The translations under genes were made by a program, and so were the position numbers. A stretch of 64,000 nt of DNA, from positions 1-64,000 of the forward strand of contig NZ_JBHUIY010000007.1 in the NCBI RefSeq assembly GCF_042683125.1, given 5' to 3'. Source of the stretch: Phaeospirillum tilakii (GTDB taxonomy: Bacteria; Pseudomonadota; Alphaproteobacteria; Rhodospirillales; Magnetospirillaceae). Below are positions 46,927 through 54,998 of this stretch, one piece after another. Position 1 is the stretch's first letter. Every line of letters starts with the position of its first letter. Under the pieces are notes generated by a model. That model was not told the DNA's origin. It did not search any database and saw nothing but the letters and a program-made list of their open reading frames with translations.

Positions 46927-48120
46927 TCAGTTCGCCGCCACGTCAGGCGCGGCACGGGTCGCCAGGGCGTCGCGGACCGCGACGGTCATGTCGGGACGGA
47001 CATGTTGCAGGCCGTCGATGATCACCCGCTCGCCCGCGCTCAGACCGCTGAGCACGATGCGCTGGCTCCCGACCTGCGGCCCCAGCCCGACCTCGCGATA
47101 GGCCACCTTGCCGTCCTCGCCGACCACGTAGACGAATTTCTTGCTCTGGTCGTTGCCGATCGCCCGTTCCTGCACCAGCAGGGCCGGGCCGCCGCCGTTC
47201 GCCACCTTGACCGAGACGAACATGCCGGGCATCAGGGTGCCGTCGCGATTGGCGAAGCGCGCTCTCGCCCGGATGGTGCCCGACGCCGTGTCGATTCGGT
47301 TGTCGAAGCTGTGAATCGTCCCCTCGTGGGGATGGGCTTCGTCTCCGCGCAAGGTGACGACGACCGGAATCCGCTTCTCCTCGCCGTGGGGGCCGGTCTG
47401 GGCGCGGAGCCCCGTCATGAAGGTCTGCTCATCGACCTCGAAATCGGCGTAGATGCCGTCGTTGGAAACGATCGAGGTCAGCAGCGGCGCGCCCGGTCCG
47501 GCCTGCACCAGATTGCCCTGGGTGATTTCGGCCCGGCTGACCCGGCCCGAGATCGGCGCCTTGACATAGGCGTGATCGAGATTGATCCGGGCCTGCCGCA
47601 CCTCCGCCTCGGCCGCCAGGACCGAAGCCTGGGCGACCCGGCTGGCGTTGGCGCGCTCGTCATACAGCCGCTGGGCGATGGCCTGGGTCCTGATCAGGGC
47701 GGCGGCGCGCTCGAATTCGGTCCGGGCATAGGCGGCATTGGTCCGCGCCGAGGCCAGACTGGCCTGGGCCTTGGCCAGGGCGGCTTCAAACGGGGCCGGA
47801 TCGATCACGAACATCACGTCCCCGGCCTTGACGGTCTGGCCGTCGTCGATCCGCACCGCGAGGATGCGTCCGCTGACCTCGGGGCGGATTTCGGCCTGAT
47901 CGACCGCCCGCATCCGGCCCGAGAAGGACGACCACACCTGGACCGGCTGCGCGGTGATGGTCTGGACGCCGACCAGGACGGGGGCCGCCGTGGCGGTCGC
48001 CGGTTGCGTCCGGGCGCTTGACGCGCCGCTGACCGCCACACCGATGCCGATCAGGGCGATCAGGGCGACGGAACCGAGCAGGATGGAGCGGCTTTTGCCG
48101 AAACGGGACATCTTGGCCAT
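46927..48120 (-). CDS. RND efflux periplasmic adaptor (membrane fusion protein)
   Basis: A 397-aa HlyD/AcrA-type adaptor. N-terminal membrane anchor (residues about 10-32), lipoyl half-motifs RPEVSGRILAVRIDDGQTVK and YVKAPISGRVSRAEITQGNL, a coiled-coil hairpin (LAKAQASLASARTNAAYART and following), a beta-barrel domain with DFEVDEQTFM and a membrane-proximal domain ending RVIIDGLQHVRPDM. No lipobox. It bridges the RND permease and the NodT duct. The ATG at 48120 gives MAKMSRFGKSRS; longer upstream frames cross the operator and are rejected. First gene of the efflux operon, under control of the TetR-type operator at 48193. Confidence 0.93.
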   Translation of the reverse strand: MAKMSRFGKSRSILLGSVALIALIGIGVAVSGASSARTQPATATAAPVLVGVQTITAQPVQVWSSFSGRMRAVDQAEIRPEVSGRILAVRIDDGQTVKAGDVMFVIDPAPFEAALAKAQASLASARTNAAYARTEFERAAALIRTQAIAQRLYDERANASRVAQASVLAAEAEVRQARINLDHAYVKAPISGRVSRAEITQGNLVQAGPGAPLLTSIVSNDGIYADFEVDEQTFMTGLRAQTGPHGEEKRIPVVVTLRGDEAHPHEGTIHSFDNRIDTASGTIRARARFANRDGTLMPGMFVSVKVANGGGPALLVQERAIGNDQSKKFVYVVGEDGKVAYREVGLGPQVGSQRIVLSGLSAGERVIIDGLQHVRPDMTVAVRDALATRAAPDVAAN

Positions 48121-48192
48121 CGAGGCTCTCCTGAACAGGCGTGGGGCCGGAGAAATTGGGGGGACTGCCCCGGCATTGCAGTTGCTTTTGAA

Positions 48193-48208
48193 TTGACCGG
48201 TCGGTTTA
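48193..48208. promoter_or_regulatory. TetR-type operator upstream of the efflux operon
   Basis: TTGACCGGTCGGTTTA lies 73 bases before the adaptor start. It matches the perfect palindrome TTGACCGATCGGTCAA at 49072 at 13 of 16 positions. The two sites flank the regulator gene, one in each relevant promoter region, which is strong circumstantial evidence that the regulator binds both. Confidence 0.7.
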
Positions 48209-48399
48209 CAAAGGGGGCTAAAAAATGCCGCCTTCGCGGCGGCTTCGGGGGCTTCCCGAACCGGTGTTGACGACCGCTCCGTGGTCCGGAGCGCAAATGG
48301 GGTCAGGCGGAGGATCGATGATTTGATCCTCCTGGTCGCCTCTCGCCGGGCGCCCGCCGACGCAGAGGCCAACCCAGGGTGCGCCGCGATCGGGAACCG

Positions 48400-49023
48400 T
48401 CAGACCGGCTGGGATGGCAGCTCCCCGATTCCCAGAAGCCGCAGCAAACCGGGCTTCAGATCGCGTTTGAGCGGTTCCAGGTCGTTTTGGATGCGGGCGA
48501 TCATGATCTGCCCCAGCAGATAGGTGTAGATCTCCTGCGCCAGGACCTTGACATCGGTCGCCTCGGGCAGCAGGCCCTCGGCGACCATGTCGCGCAACGC
48601 ATTCTCGTAGTACCGCTCCTGCCGGTGGGCGATGTCTTCGAACTTGGCGCGGATGCCCTCTTCCTGCCCGGCCATTTCCGAGCCGAGCGAGGCGCAGGGA
48701 CAGCCACAGACCCGACCATATTTCGCCGCGGCCTCGGCCTGCTTGGCGAGGATGAAGTCGGCCATTTGCTCGAACCGCCGCACAGGCGGGGAGGCCGGCG
48801 AAAACATCGCGTCGTAAAGCGGCTTGGTCTCGCGGTAGGATTCCTCCATCGCGGCGATGGCGAGGTCTACCTTCGACGGGAAAAAGTGGTAGAAGCTCCC
48901 CTTCTTCACATCCGCGGCCTTGCAGATATCATCGACGCTGACCGACCCGTAGCTGTTCTTCCAGATCAGTTCCAGGGCGGTGTCGATCAAGGTCTGCTTG
49001 GTATCGGATACGGGCCGCCCCAT
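48400..49023 (-). CDS. TetR/AcrR-family repressor of the efflux operon
   Basis: A 207-aa TetR regulator. The N-terminal helix-turn-helix (residues about 8-55) reads TKQTLIDTALELIWKNSYGS, VDDICKAADVKKGSFYHFFP and SKVDLAIAAME. The C-terminal ligand/dimer domain carries a Cys-rich segment GRVCGCPCASLGSEMAGQEE typical of one AcrR subgroup. The ATG at 49023 gives MGRPVSDTKQT; an upstream ATG is possible but would put the operator closer to the coding region. It lies upstream of the pump genes in the same direction, with a 279-bp gap containing an operator. Likely represses itself and the pump until an effector binds. Confidence 0.92.
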   Translation of the reverse strand: MGRPVSDTKQTLIDTALELIWKNSYGSVSVDDICKAADVKKGSFYHFFPSKVDLAIAAMEESYRETKPLYDAMFSPASPPVRRFEQMADFILAKQAEAAAKYGRVCGCPCASLGSEMAGQEEGIRAKFEDIAHRQERYYENALRDMVAEGLLPEATDVKVLAQEIYTYLLGQIMIARIQNDLEPLKRDLKPGLLRLLGIGELPSQPV

Positions 49024-49071
49024 GACGGTGGACCTCTGCGGTTGATGGACGAGGGTCACACTAGGCGCATC

Positions 49072-49087
49072 TTGACCGATCGGTCAA
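49072..49087. promoter_or_regulatory. Perfect palindromic TetR operator upstream of tetR
   Basis: TTGACCGATCGGTCAA is a perfect 16-bp palindrome 48 bases before the regulator start. It is nearly identical to the site at 48193, supporting autoregulation. Confidence 0.75.
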
Positions 49088-49300
49088 GGCCAAAGCGGGG
49101 GCCATCTCAACGGGTCGGGTCCCGCCTTCGTCCCCCCCTCCCGCAACATCGGCATCGCCGGGAAGCGCACGTCTATCCTTTTGGTTTTTTTTAATGGCAG
49201 TGCCCCCCGTAAGAAAGACATCCCATCCGGCGGCCACGCCTTTACAGGGATGATCTGACCAGGGATAGTTTCCCTGGGTTACACGGCCGCGGGGGACGGA

Positions 49301-52300
49301 ATGAAAGCCAGTATGGAAGTCTACGGCTCAGATGTTCTGTGCCGCGCCGGGGCGGGAGCTGCGGCGCGCGAGCTCCGGCTGCCGCTGTCCGACGCCCTCG
49401 ACCTGATGACGGCTTGGTCCCGTCGGTACGGCGGTGCGGTTCTCGCCAGGGACGAGGGCGCGGTGTTCGCGGTCGGGCGGGAGATGGCCGACTGGCTCGA
49501 CCGGGACGGTTGGCTGACGGCGTGGGCCAGCGGCGGCGGCGCGCGCGAGTTGGAGGTGTTCAGCCGCACGGCGCAGCCGACCGAGGCCGAGGCGGCCCTG
49601 CTTGACCTGCCGTGGGAGGTGCTGGCGACGCGGGACGGCTTCCTGGCCGCCGAGCCAGCCCAGCCCCTGGTGGTGTGGCGCCGGCTCGGCTCCCCCGCCG
49701 AGGCCCGCCCGGCCGTGCCGGAAAACGGCGATGTGGCGGTGCTGTTCATGGCCGCCGCGCCGGAGGGCCAGCACCTGCTCGATTTCGAGGCCGAGGAGGC
49801 GGCGATCCTGGAGGCGACCTGCCGCTTGCCGCTGGCGCTGGCGGTCGAGGAGAGCGGCTCCCTGGCGGGGTTGGAGGTGCGTCTGGGCACCGATGGCCCG
49901 TTCGAGGCGCTGCATCTGTCCTGCCATGGCGAGATCGTCAAGGGCCAGGGGCCGGTGCTGGCGCTGGAGGACGCGGTCGGCGCTCTCGATAAGGTCCCGT
50001 TGCCCGATTTCACCGGCCAGTTGGCGGACCAACTGCCGCCGCTGGTGTTCCTGTCCGCCTGTCGCAGCGCCGAAGACGAAGGGATGGAGCCGTTTGCCCG
50101 CGCGTTGGCCCGGGGCGGCGACGGCAACGTCGTCGGCTGGGACGGTTCGGTCAATGACGGCGACGCCATCCTGTTCGCCTCGGTGTTCTACCGCCGGCTG
50201 GCGGAAGCGAAAACGGTGCCGCAGGCGGCGGCGGCCGGGCGGCTGGCGGTGCTGCAAGCCCACCGCACCGACCCGCAACGCGGCCGGGATTGGCATCTGG
50301 CCCGGGTCTATCTCGGCCGGCACGGGGGCGGCCCGCTCTGCCGGAAAGGCGGCGAAACGCGAGCACTGGCGCGGGACGCGGGCGACAGGGAGTTCCTGGT
50401 CAAGACCGCGGCCGGGGTGGTGCCGGTGGCCGGCAGCCGGACCTTCGTCGGCCGGCGCCGGGCGATTCAGACCGTGCTGCGGGTGTTCGCCGAGGGGAAA
50501 ACGGCCGGGGTGCTGGTGCATGGCATGGGCAATCTCGGCAAGTCCAGCCTGGCCCATCGGGTGGTCCAGCGACTGGCGCCGCGCCATCGGGCGGTGGTGA
50601 TCTTCGGCCGCTACGACGCGCTGACGATCTTCGATGCGGTGACCGAAGCGGTGCCGGTGGCCGCGCGCGAAGAGAGCGTGCTGCGCTGGCGCGAGGCGGT
50701 GGCGCGCTCGGCGGCCAAGCTGGCCGACGCTTTGGAGGCGATGCTGACCGGACCGCTGGCCAGGCATCCGGTCCTGCTGGTGATCGACGATCTGGAGCGG
50801 ATCCTGGACATCCCGGCCCCGGGGCAGGAGCGGACTCCGGTCCAGGACCTCTATCGTGATCCGCTGGCGGCGGTGATCATGGCCTTCGACCGGGGGGGCG
50901 GCGCCTCGCGCCTGCTGCTGACCAGCCGCTATCGCTTCACCTTGCCCGATGGCAAAGGCGGAGACTGGGAGCGACGGTTGTTCCCGCTCCAGCTCCGGCC
51001 GATGGACGAGCGCGAGCGGGCCAAGCAGTGGCGGGCGGCGCAGACGGTTGGTGGCGTCGCGGAGGAAACCGCCGCCGCGGTGGCGGCGCGGGCACTGGCG
51101 GCGGCGGCGGGGAATCCCGGGTTGCAAGAAATCCTGTGCCGGCCGTTGTTGTGCGGGGAGGGGACGCTGGCCGAGCAGGCCGTGGCGGCGGTCGAGGCCT
51201 ATCGGCAGAGCGGCGAAATGCCGGCCGAGGACAACGCCGCCCAGGAATTCTTCCGCCGGGTGTCGTTCGACATCTACCGCAACGCCTTGACCTCGACCGA
51301 AGCGAACGCGTTGCGGGCGGCCGGTCTGTTCAGCGAGGGGATCCCATTGCCGCGTCCGGCGCTGGCCGCGGTCGCCAAGGCGGCCGGAGTGGTGAACCCG
51401 GAGCCGGTGCTCGACCGCCTGCTCGGGCTGGGCCTGCTCGATGATTGGGGTGAGATCAACGGCATCCCCCAGGCCGCCCCCAACCCGCTGGCGCGGCCGC
51501 TGGGTGGTGGGGAGCTCAGTCCCGGGGATCAGGCTCACCTCGCCGGCGCGGCGATGACGGTTCTGGCCGAACTGTGGCGGGACGACGAGGGCGATATCGT
51601 CATCGACCCGCGCGGAGTCGAAGCGGCCCGCCTCGCTTTGCTCGCCAGTGCTCCCAGCCCGGTGATTGATGCGACCACCCTGGCGGCAATGCGATACCTG
51701 TTTAGCGTTCAGCATCAGGCCCTGGCGGCCCTGGCGGTGTTTGATCTGGCCTTGTCCCGCTTGGAGGCGGCCGGAAGCGAGCTGTCCCTTAAGCTGCTGA
51801 TGGCCGCGGCGCAGTGTGCCGCGCGGATCGGCGAAAACGACCGGCGGCTTGCTCTGTTGACACGTGGTTTGTCCCAAACCGATGGGGACCCGGTCCTGCT
51901 GGCCCAGGTCGCGGTTCTGCATGCGGAAGCGACCTTGGCGACTGATGGTCCCGAGGTCGCCTTGGCGCGCTTGGCCCGTGCCGCCGAGCAACTCGGCGAA
52001 GCCGGCGACGTGCGCTCGCGCGCGGTGACGATGGGCAAGATCGCCGACATCCTTCAGGCCCGCGGCGAGCTGGATGCCGCGCTCAAGATCCGCCAGGAGG
52101 AAGAACTGCCGGTCTATGACAGACTCGGTGATGTGCGCTCGCGCCGGNNNNNNNNNNNNNNNNNNNNNNNNNNNNNNNNNNNNNNNNNNNNNNNNNNNNN
52201 NNNNNNNNNNNNNNNNNNNNNNNNNNNNNNNNNNNNNNNNNNNATCCTTCAGGCCCGCGGCGAGCTGGATGCCGCGCTCAAGATCCGCCAGGAGGAAGAA

Positions 52301-52777
52301 CTGCCGGTCTATGACAGACTCGGTGATGTGCGCTCGCGCGCGGTGACGATGGGCCAGATCGCCGACATCCTGATGGCCCGCGGCGAGCTGGATGCCGCGC
52401 TCAAGATCCGCCAGGAGGAAGAACTGCCGGTCTATGACAGACTCGGCGACAACGACGGGATCGCCGCCGTTCGTTTCAACTGCGCCCAGATCCTCCTGGC
52501 CAAGGAGGGGTTGACCGAAGGGAACGCCCAGGCCCTCGTCGAAGACTTGGCGGAGAGCTTTTCCCGGTTGCAGAAGTCGGGCAGGGCCGACGGTCTGGTC
52601 GCGGTGGGAACGCTGTTTGGTCAGATCCTGGCCGCCTGTGGGGCTGCCGAGCCGGCTCTTTCGGTCCTGGAGAGTGCCGCACAGGCGGCGGAGAGGCTGG
52701 GATGGGCGAAACGTCTCGCCGACATCCGCGCGTTGCAACGGCCAATCCGGGAGAACAGGGCGGAGGGCGAAGCGTGA
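49301..52777 (+). CDS. CHAT protease-STAND NTPase-TPR signalling protein (interrupted by assembly gap)
   Basis: About 1158 codons including 32 unknown ones. The N-terminal half holds a CHAT (caspase-like) peptidase: catalytic His209 in LHLSCHGEI and Cys254 in VFLSACRSAE, then the CHAT C-terminal block DAILFASVFYRRLAEAKTVP. A STAND/NB-ARC-like NTPase follows: FVGRRRAI, Walker A GMGNLGKSS (Lys414) and Walker B LLVIDDLERIL. A C-terminal helical region contains near-identical 41-aa TPR-like repeats (AALKIRQEEELPVYDRLGD). CHAT-STAND-TPR proteins are thought to be sensors that release a protease on activation, in bacterial conflict or programmed death. Its stop overlaps the next small gene (GTGA). 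Repeat number is unresolved because of the gap. Confidence 0.88.
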   Translation: MKASMEVYGSDVLCRAGAGAAARELRLPLSDALDLMTAWSRRYGGAVLARDEGAVFAVGREMADWLDRDGWLTAWASGGGARELEVFSRTAQPTEAEAALLDLPWEVLATRDGFLAAEPAQPLVVWRRLGSPAEARPAVPENGDVAVLFMAAAPEGQHLLDFEAEEAAILEATCRLPLALAVEESGSLAGLEVRLGTDGPFEALHLSCHGEIVKGQGPVLALEDAVGALDKVPLPDFTGQLADQLPPLVFLSACRSAEDEGMEPFARALARGGDGNVVGWDGSVNDGDAILFASVFYRRLAEAKTVPQAAAAGRLAVLQAHRTDPQRGRDWHLARVYLGRHGGGPLCRKGGETRALARDAGDREFLVKTAAGVVPVAGSRTFVGRRRAIQTVLRVFAEGKTAGVLVHGMGNLGKSSLAHRVVQRLAPRHRAVVIFGRYDALTIFDAVTEAVPVAAREESVLRWREAVARSAAKLADALEAMLTGPLARHPVLLVIDDLERILDIPAPGQERTPVQDLYRDPLAAVIMAFDRGGGASRLLLTSRYRFTLPDGKGGDWERRLFPLQLRPMDERERAKQWRAAQTVGGVAEETAAAVAARALAAAAGNPGLQEILCRPLLCGEGTLAEQAVAAVEAYRQSGEMPAEDNAAQEFFRRVSFDIYRNALTSTEANALRAAGLFSEGIPLPRPALAAVAKAAGVVNPEPVLDRLLGLGLLDDWGEINGIPQAAPNPLARPLGGGELSPGDQAHLAGAAMTVLAELWRDDEGDIVIDPRGVEAARLALLASAPSPVIDATTLAAMRYLFSVQHQALAALAVFDLALSRLEAAGSELSLKLLMAAAQCAARIGENDRRLALLTRGLSQTDGDPVLLAQVAVLHAEATLATDGPEVALARLARAAEQLGEAGDVRSRAVTMGKIADILQARGELDAALKIRQEEELPVYDRLGDVRSRRXXXXXXXXXXXXXXXXXXXXXXXXXXXXXXXXILQARGELDAALKIRQEEELPVYDRLGDVRSRAVTMGQIADILMARGELDAALKIRQEEELPVYDRLGDNDGIAAVRFNCAQILLAKEGLTEGNAQALVEDLAESFSRLQKSGRADGLVAVGTLFGQILAACGAAEPALSVLESAAQAAERLGWAKRLADIRALQRPIRENRAEGEA
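52010..52450 (+). repeat. 123-bp coding tandem repeats (TPR units)
   Basis: Near-identical 123-bp (41-aa) units start at 52010, 52133 (cut by the N run) and 52328. Each contains GATGCCGCGCTCAAGATCCG, encoding part of AALKIRQEEELPVYDRLGD. The high nucleotide identity shows recent expansion or homogenisation. The distance between identical bases either side of the gap (52049 and 52244) is 195, not a multiple of 123. Confidence 0.85.
52148..52243. other. Assembly gap (96 N)
   Basis: A run of 96 N inside the TPR repeat array. The bases just before it (GCGCCGG) depart from the repeat consensus (GCGCGCGGTG), suggesting an assembler breakpoint. The true length and copy number are unknown. Confidence 0.98.
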
Positions 52778-53127
52778 GTCTTGACCTGTGCCTGCATGGC
52801 CCGGGAGCGGCGGCGCTGGAGCCGCTGGCGCTTGACCTGCTGCGTCGTCTCGGCGGCGCGGAGCCGGTCCGGCGGGTTGACGTGCCTGCGGCCGAAGGGG
52901 AGCGGGGGCGAGTGCTCAACACCGCCACCGTGGTCCTGACCCTGGTCGGCGGGGTCAATGACCTCCTGTCGCTGGAGGACCGCTTTCATCTGACCGAGGC
53001 GGTGACGCGCTTTCTCGCCGAGGTTCACGCCTCGGGCACGCCGGCGACGCTGCGCTACCGGCTTGACCCGCCGCTCGATTTGTCCCGCGCCACCGCCGAC
53101 GAGGTAATGGATCGGCTGTCCCGCTGA
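52774..53127 (+). CDS. Small partner protein of the CHAT-STAND-TPR gene
   Basis: A 117-aa soluble protein starting at a GTG that overlaps the upstream stop (GTGA), so it is translationally coupled. MSLDLCLHGPGAAALEPLAL, then an acidic/basic middle, VLNTATVVLTLVGGVNDLLS, and RFLAEVHASGTPATLRYRLD followed by LSRATADEVMDRL. The layout (strand, helix, hydrophobic helix, strand, short C-terminal helix) resembles the small EACC1 'effector-associated constant component' proteins proposed for NTPase conflict systems. This comparison is by eye and weak. Probable role: adaptor or regulator of the CHAT protease; otherwise unknown. Confidence 0.7.
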   Translation: MSLDLCLHGPGAAALEPLALDLLRRLGGAEPVRRVDVPAAEGERGRVLNTATVVLTLVGGVNDLLSLEDRFHLTEAVTRFLAEVHASGTPATLRYRLDPPLDLSRATADEVMDRLSR

Positions 53128-53163
53128 GTGTTCCTTTCGCCGTATCCCGTTTCCCCAAAGACA

Positions 53164-53196
53164 AACCCCCTGGAAAGCGAGGCTTTCCAGGGGGTT
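53164..53196 (-). terminator. Strong terminator of tRNA-Lys
   Basis: A perfect 15-bp stem (AACCCCCTGGAAAGC / GCTTTCCAGGGGGTT) with a 3-nt loop. On the minus strand it follows the tRNA and is succeeded by TGTCTTTGG. It may also help end the plus-strand CHAT operon. Confidence 0.8.
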
Positions 53197-53211
53197 ATCA
53201 CCACCGAAACT

Positions 53212-53287
<76 letters not shown>

Positions 53288-53494
53288 GCAGTGTCTGGCG
53301 TTCGTTGCCGTGCCAGCGTCCGGCGGAGGCCCGGTTTATAAAAAAAATCAGGGGGGGCTGGCAAGGGGAAAATGCAGCCTGTCCAAAAAAAGTTTGCGGC
53401 CCGTCGCGCGCCCCCGCCGAGGCCGCCGCCACGGGGGGGCGGGGCAGGGCGCGCGGCACTGGCCCGGCCGGGCGAAAAGGGTTAAGAAGACGCC

Positions 53495-54166
53495 ATGAGA
53501 ACGCTTTTCCATCATCCGCTCTGCCCGTTTTCCCGTCTGGTCCGGGTCGTCCTGGCCGAGAAGCGGCTGGAGTTCGCCCTTCAGGCCGAAAAATTCTGGG
53601 AAGCCCGTCCCGAATTCGTCGCCCTCAACCCCGCCAGCGAGACCCCGGTGCTGGTCGAGGACAACGGGCTGGTGCTGTGCGACGGTCTCGCGATCGCCGA
53701 ATATCTCAACGAGATCCATCGCGATCCGGCGCTGCTGCCCACCGATCCCGCCCCCCGCGCCGAGGCCCGCCGGCTGGTCGGCTGGTTCAATTACAAGTTC
53801 CACGTCGAGGTCACCGACCAGTTGCTCGGTCAGAAGGTGTTCCGCCGCCTCGGCTGTCATCGCGCCGAACCGGATTCCCGCCGCATGCGGGCCGCCTTCG
53901 CCGCGATTCACGACCATCTCGATTATATCGGCTGGCTGACCGAGCGGCGGGCCTGGCTGGCCGGGCCGACCTTCTCGCTGGCCGACATCGCCGCCGGGGT
54001 GCAGATCTCCTGTCTCGACTTCATCGGCGACGTGCCGTGGGACGACCATCCCGCCGCCAAGGACTGGTACGCCCGCATCAAGTCGCGCCCGAGCTTCCGC
54101 CCGTTGCTGGCCGACCATCTGCCCGGCCTTCCCGCCCCGCGCCATTACGCCGACCTCGATTTCTGA
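53495..54166 (+). CDS. Glutathione S-transferase family protein
   Basis: A 223-aa GST. The N-terminal thioredoxin-like domain (1-80) has LFHHPLCPFSRLVRVVLAEK, LNPASETPVLVEDNGLVLCD and GLAIAEYLNEI (glutathione-binding Pro and Glu/Asp-Gly-Leu-Ala turn). The C-terminal helical domain has AGPTFSLADIAAGVQISCLD (N-capping box) and ends PRHYADLDF. CPFS at residues 10-13 marks a Cys-containing active site, seen in beta/omega-type enzymes. It probably conjugates or reduces electrophiles with glutathione; substrate unknown. Good start at the ATG at 53495 with AAGAAG upstream. Confidence 0.92.
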   Translation: MRTLFHHPLCPFSRLVRVVLAEKRLEFALQAEKFWEARPEFVALNPASETPVLVEDNGLVLCDGLAIAEYLNEIHRDPALLPTDPAPRAEARRLVGWFNYKFHVEVTDQLLGQKVFRRLGCHRAEPDSRRMRAAFAAIHDHLDYIGWLTERRAWLAGPTFSLADIAAGVQISCLDFIGDVPWDDHPAAKDWYARIKSRPSFRPLLADHLPGLPAPRHYADLDF

Positions 54167-54180
54167 GCCCCGGTGGGTCC

Positions 54181-54232
54181 GGGAGGCCTGCCGGCCTCCC
54201 GGTCGGGGTGCGGGGCGGAAGCCCCGTCGCGG
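54181..54232. terminator. Cluster of hairpins after the GST gene
   Basis: Consecutive short inverted repeats: GGGAGGCC-TGCC-GGCCTCCC (54181-54200), GGGGC-GGAA-GCCCC and GCGGGC-GACA-GCCCGC. This kind of GC-rich intergenic hairpin also follows other genes in the window and probably ends transcription. No T-run is present. Confidence 0.4.
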
Positions 54233-54291
54233 GCGACAGCCCGCCGATCCCCGGCTATAGTGACTCCCGCCCTCTCCGGCCGGGACGACGG

Positions 54292-54996
54292 ATGGAACAG
54301 CGCTCCTACCGCTATTACGACCTGATCATGGCCGCCTTCGTCTGCGTGCTGCTGTGCTCGAACCTGATCGGGGCGGCGAAGCAGGCGGTGCTCGATCTGC
54401 CGCTGCTCGGCCCGGTGACCTTCAGCGCCGGGATCCTGTTTTTCCCGATCTCCTATTTCTTCGGCGACGTGCTGACCGAGGTCTACGGCTATGCCCGCGA
54501 CCGGCGGGTGGTGTGGGCCGGCTTCACCGCGCTCGGCTTTGCCGCGGTGATGGCGGCGGTGGTGATTGCCCTGCCGCCGTCCGACAGCCGCTTCATGCAG
54601 AGCTATCAGGGCCAGCTCGAAGGGGTGTTCGGCAATTCCTGGCGGATCGCCGCCGGGTCGATGCTCGCCTTCTGGTGCGGCAGTTTCGCCAATTCCTACG
54701 TGCTGGCCCGCCTCAAGGTGTGGACCAGCGGGCGCTGGCTGTGGACCCGCACCATCGGCTCGACCGCGGTGGGCGAGCTGGTCGATTCGTCGCTGTTCTA
54801 CGTCATCGCCTTCTGGGGGATCTGGCAGCCCGGCGATCTGGTCAAGGTCGCGCTGGCCCAGTATGTGCTGAAGACCAGTTGGGAGGTGCTGTCGACCCCG
54901 CTGACCTATTGGCTGGTCGGGCGGCTGAAGCGGGCCGAGGGGGTGGACTGGTACGACCGCCACACCAACTTCAACCCGTTCCGCTGGCGGGTGTAG
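54292..54996 (+). CDS. Queuosine precursor transporter (YhhQ/VUT family)
   Basis: A 234-aa membrane protein with about six helices. Family motifs: FVCVLLCSNLIGAAKQA, SAGILFFPISYFFGDVLTEV, GYARDRRVVWAGF, SMLAFWCGSFANSYVLARLK, RTIGSTAVGELVDSSLFYVI and LSTPLTYWLVGRLKRAEGVD. The (F)PisYi..DvltEvYGy and FanSyvLarlK signatures identify YhhQ, which imports queuine precursors (preQ0/preQ1) for tRNA modification. The ATG at 54292 is chosen because the earlier frame lies in the GST gene. The C-terminus YDRHTNFNPFRW is characteristic. Confidence 0.92.
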   Translation: MEQRSYRYYDLIMAAFVCVLLCSNLIGAAKQAVLDLPLLGPVTFSAGILFFPISYFFGDVLTEVYGYARDRRVVWAGFTALGFAAVMAAVVIALPPSDSRFMQSYQGQLEGVFGNSWRIAAGSMLAFWCGSFANSYVLARLKVWTSGRWLWTRTIGSTAVGELVDSSLFYVIAFWGIWQPGDLVKVALAQYVLKTSWEVLSTPLTYWLVGRLKRAEGVDWYDRHTNFNPFRWRV

Positions 54997-54998
54997 GG

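Noticed and set aside
44908..48021. A 1037-codon open frame antisense to the RND permease and adaptor
   Set aside because: Low-complexity Asp/Gln/Gly/His composition typical of antisense frames in GC-rich genes; no motifs.
52010..52450. Direct repeats that could suggest a CRISPR array
   Set aside because: Units are contiguous 123-bp coding repeats in frame with a TPR protein; there are no spacers.
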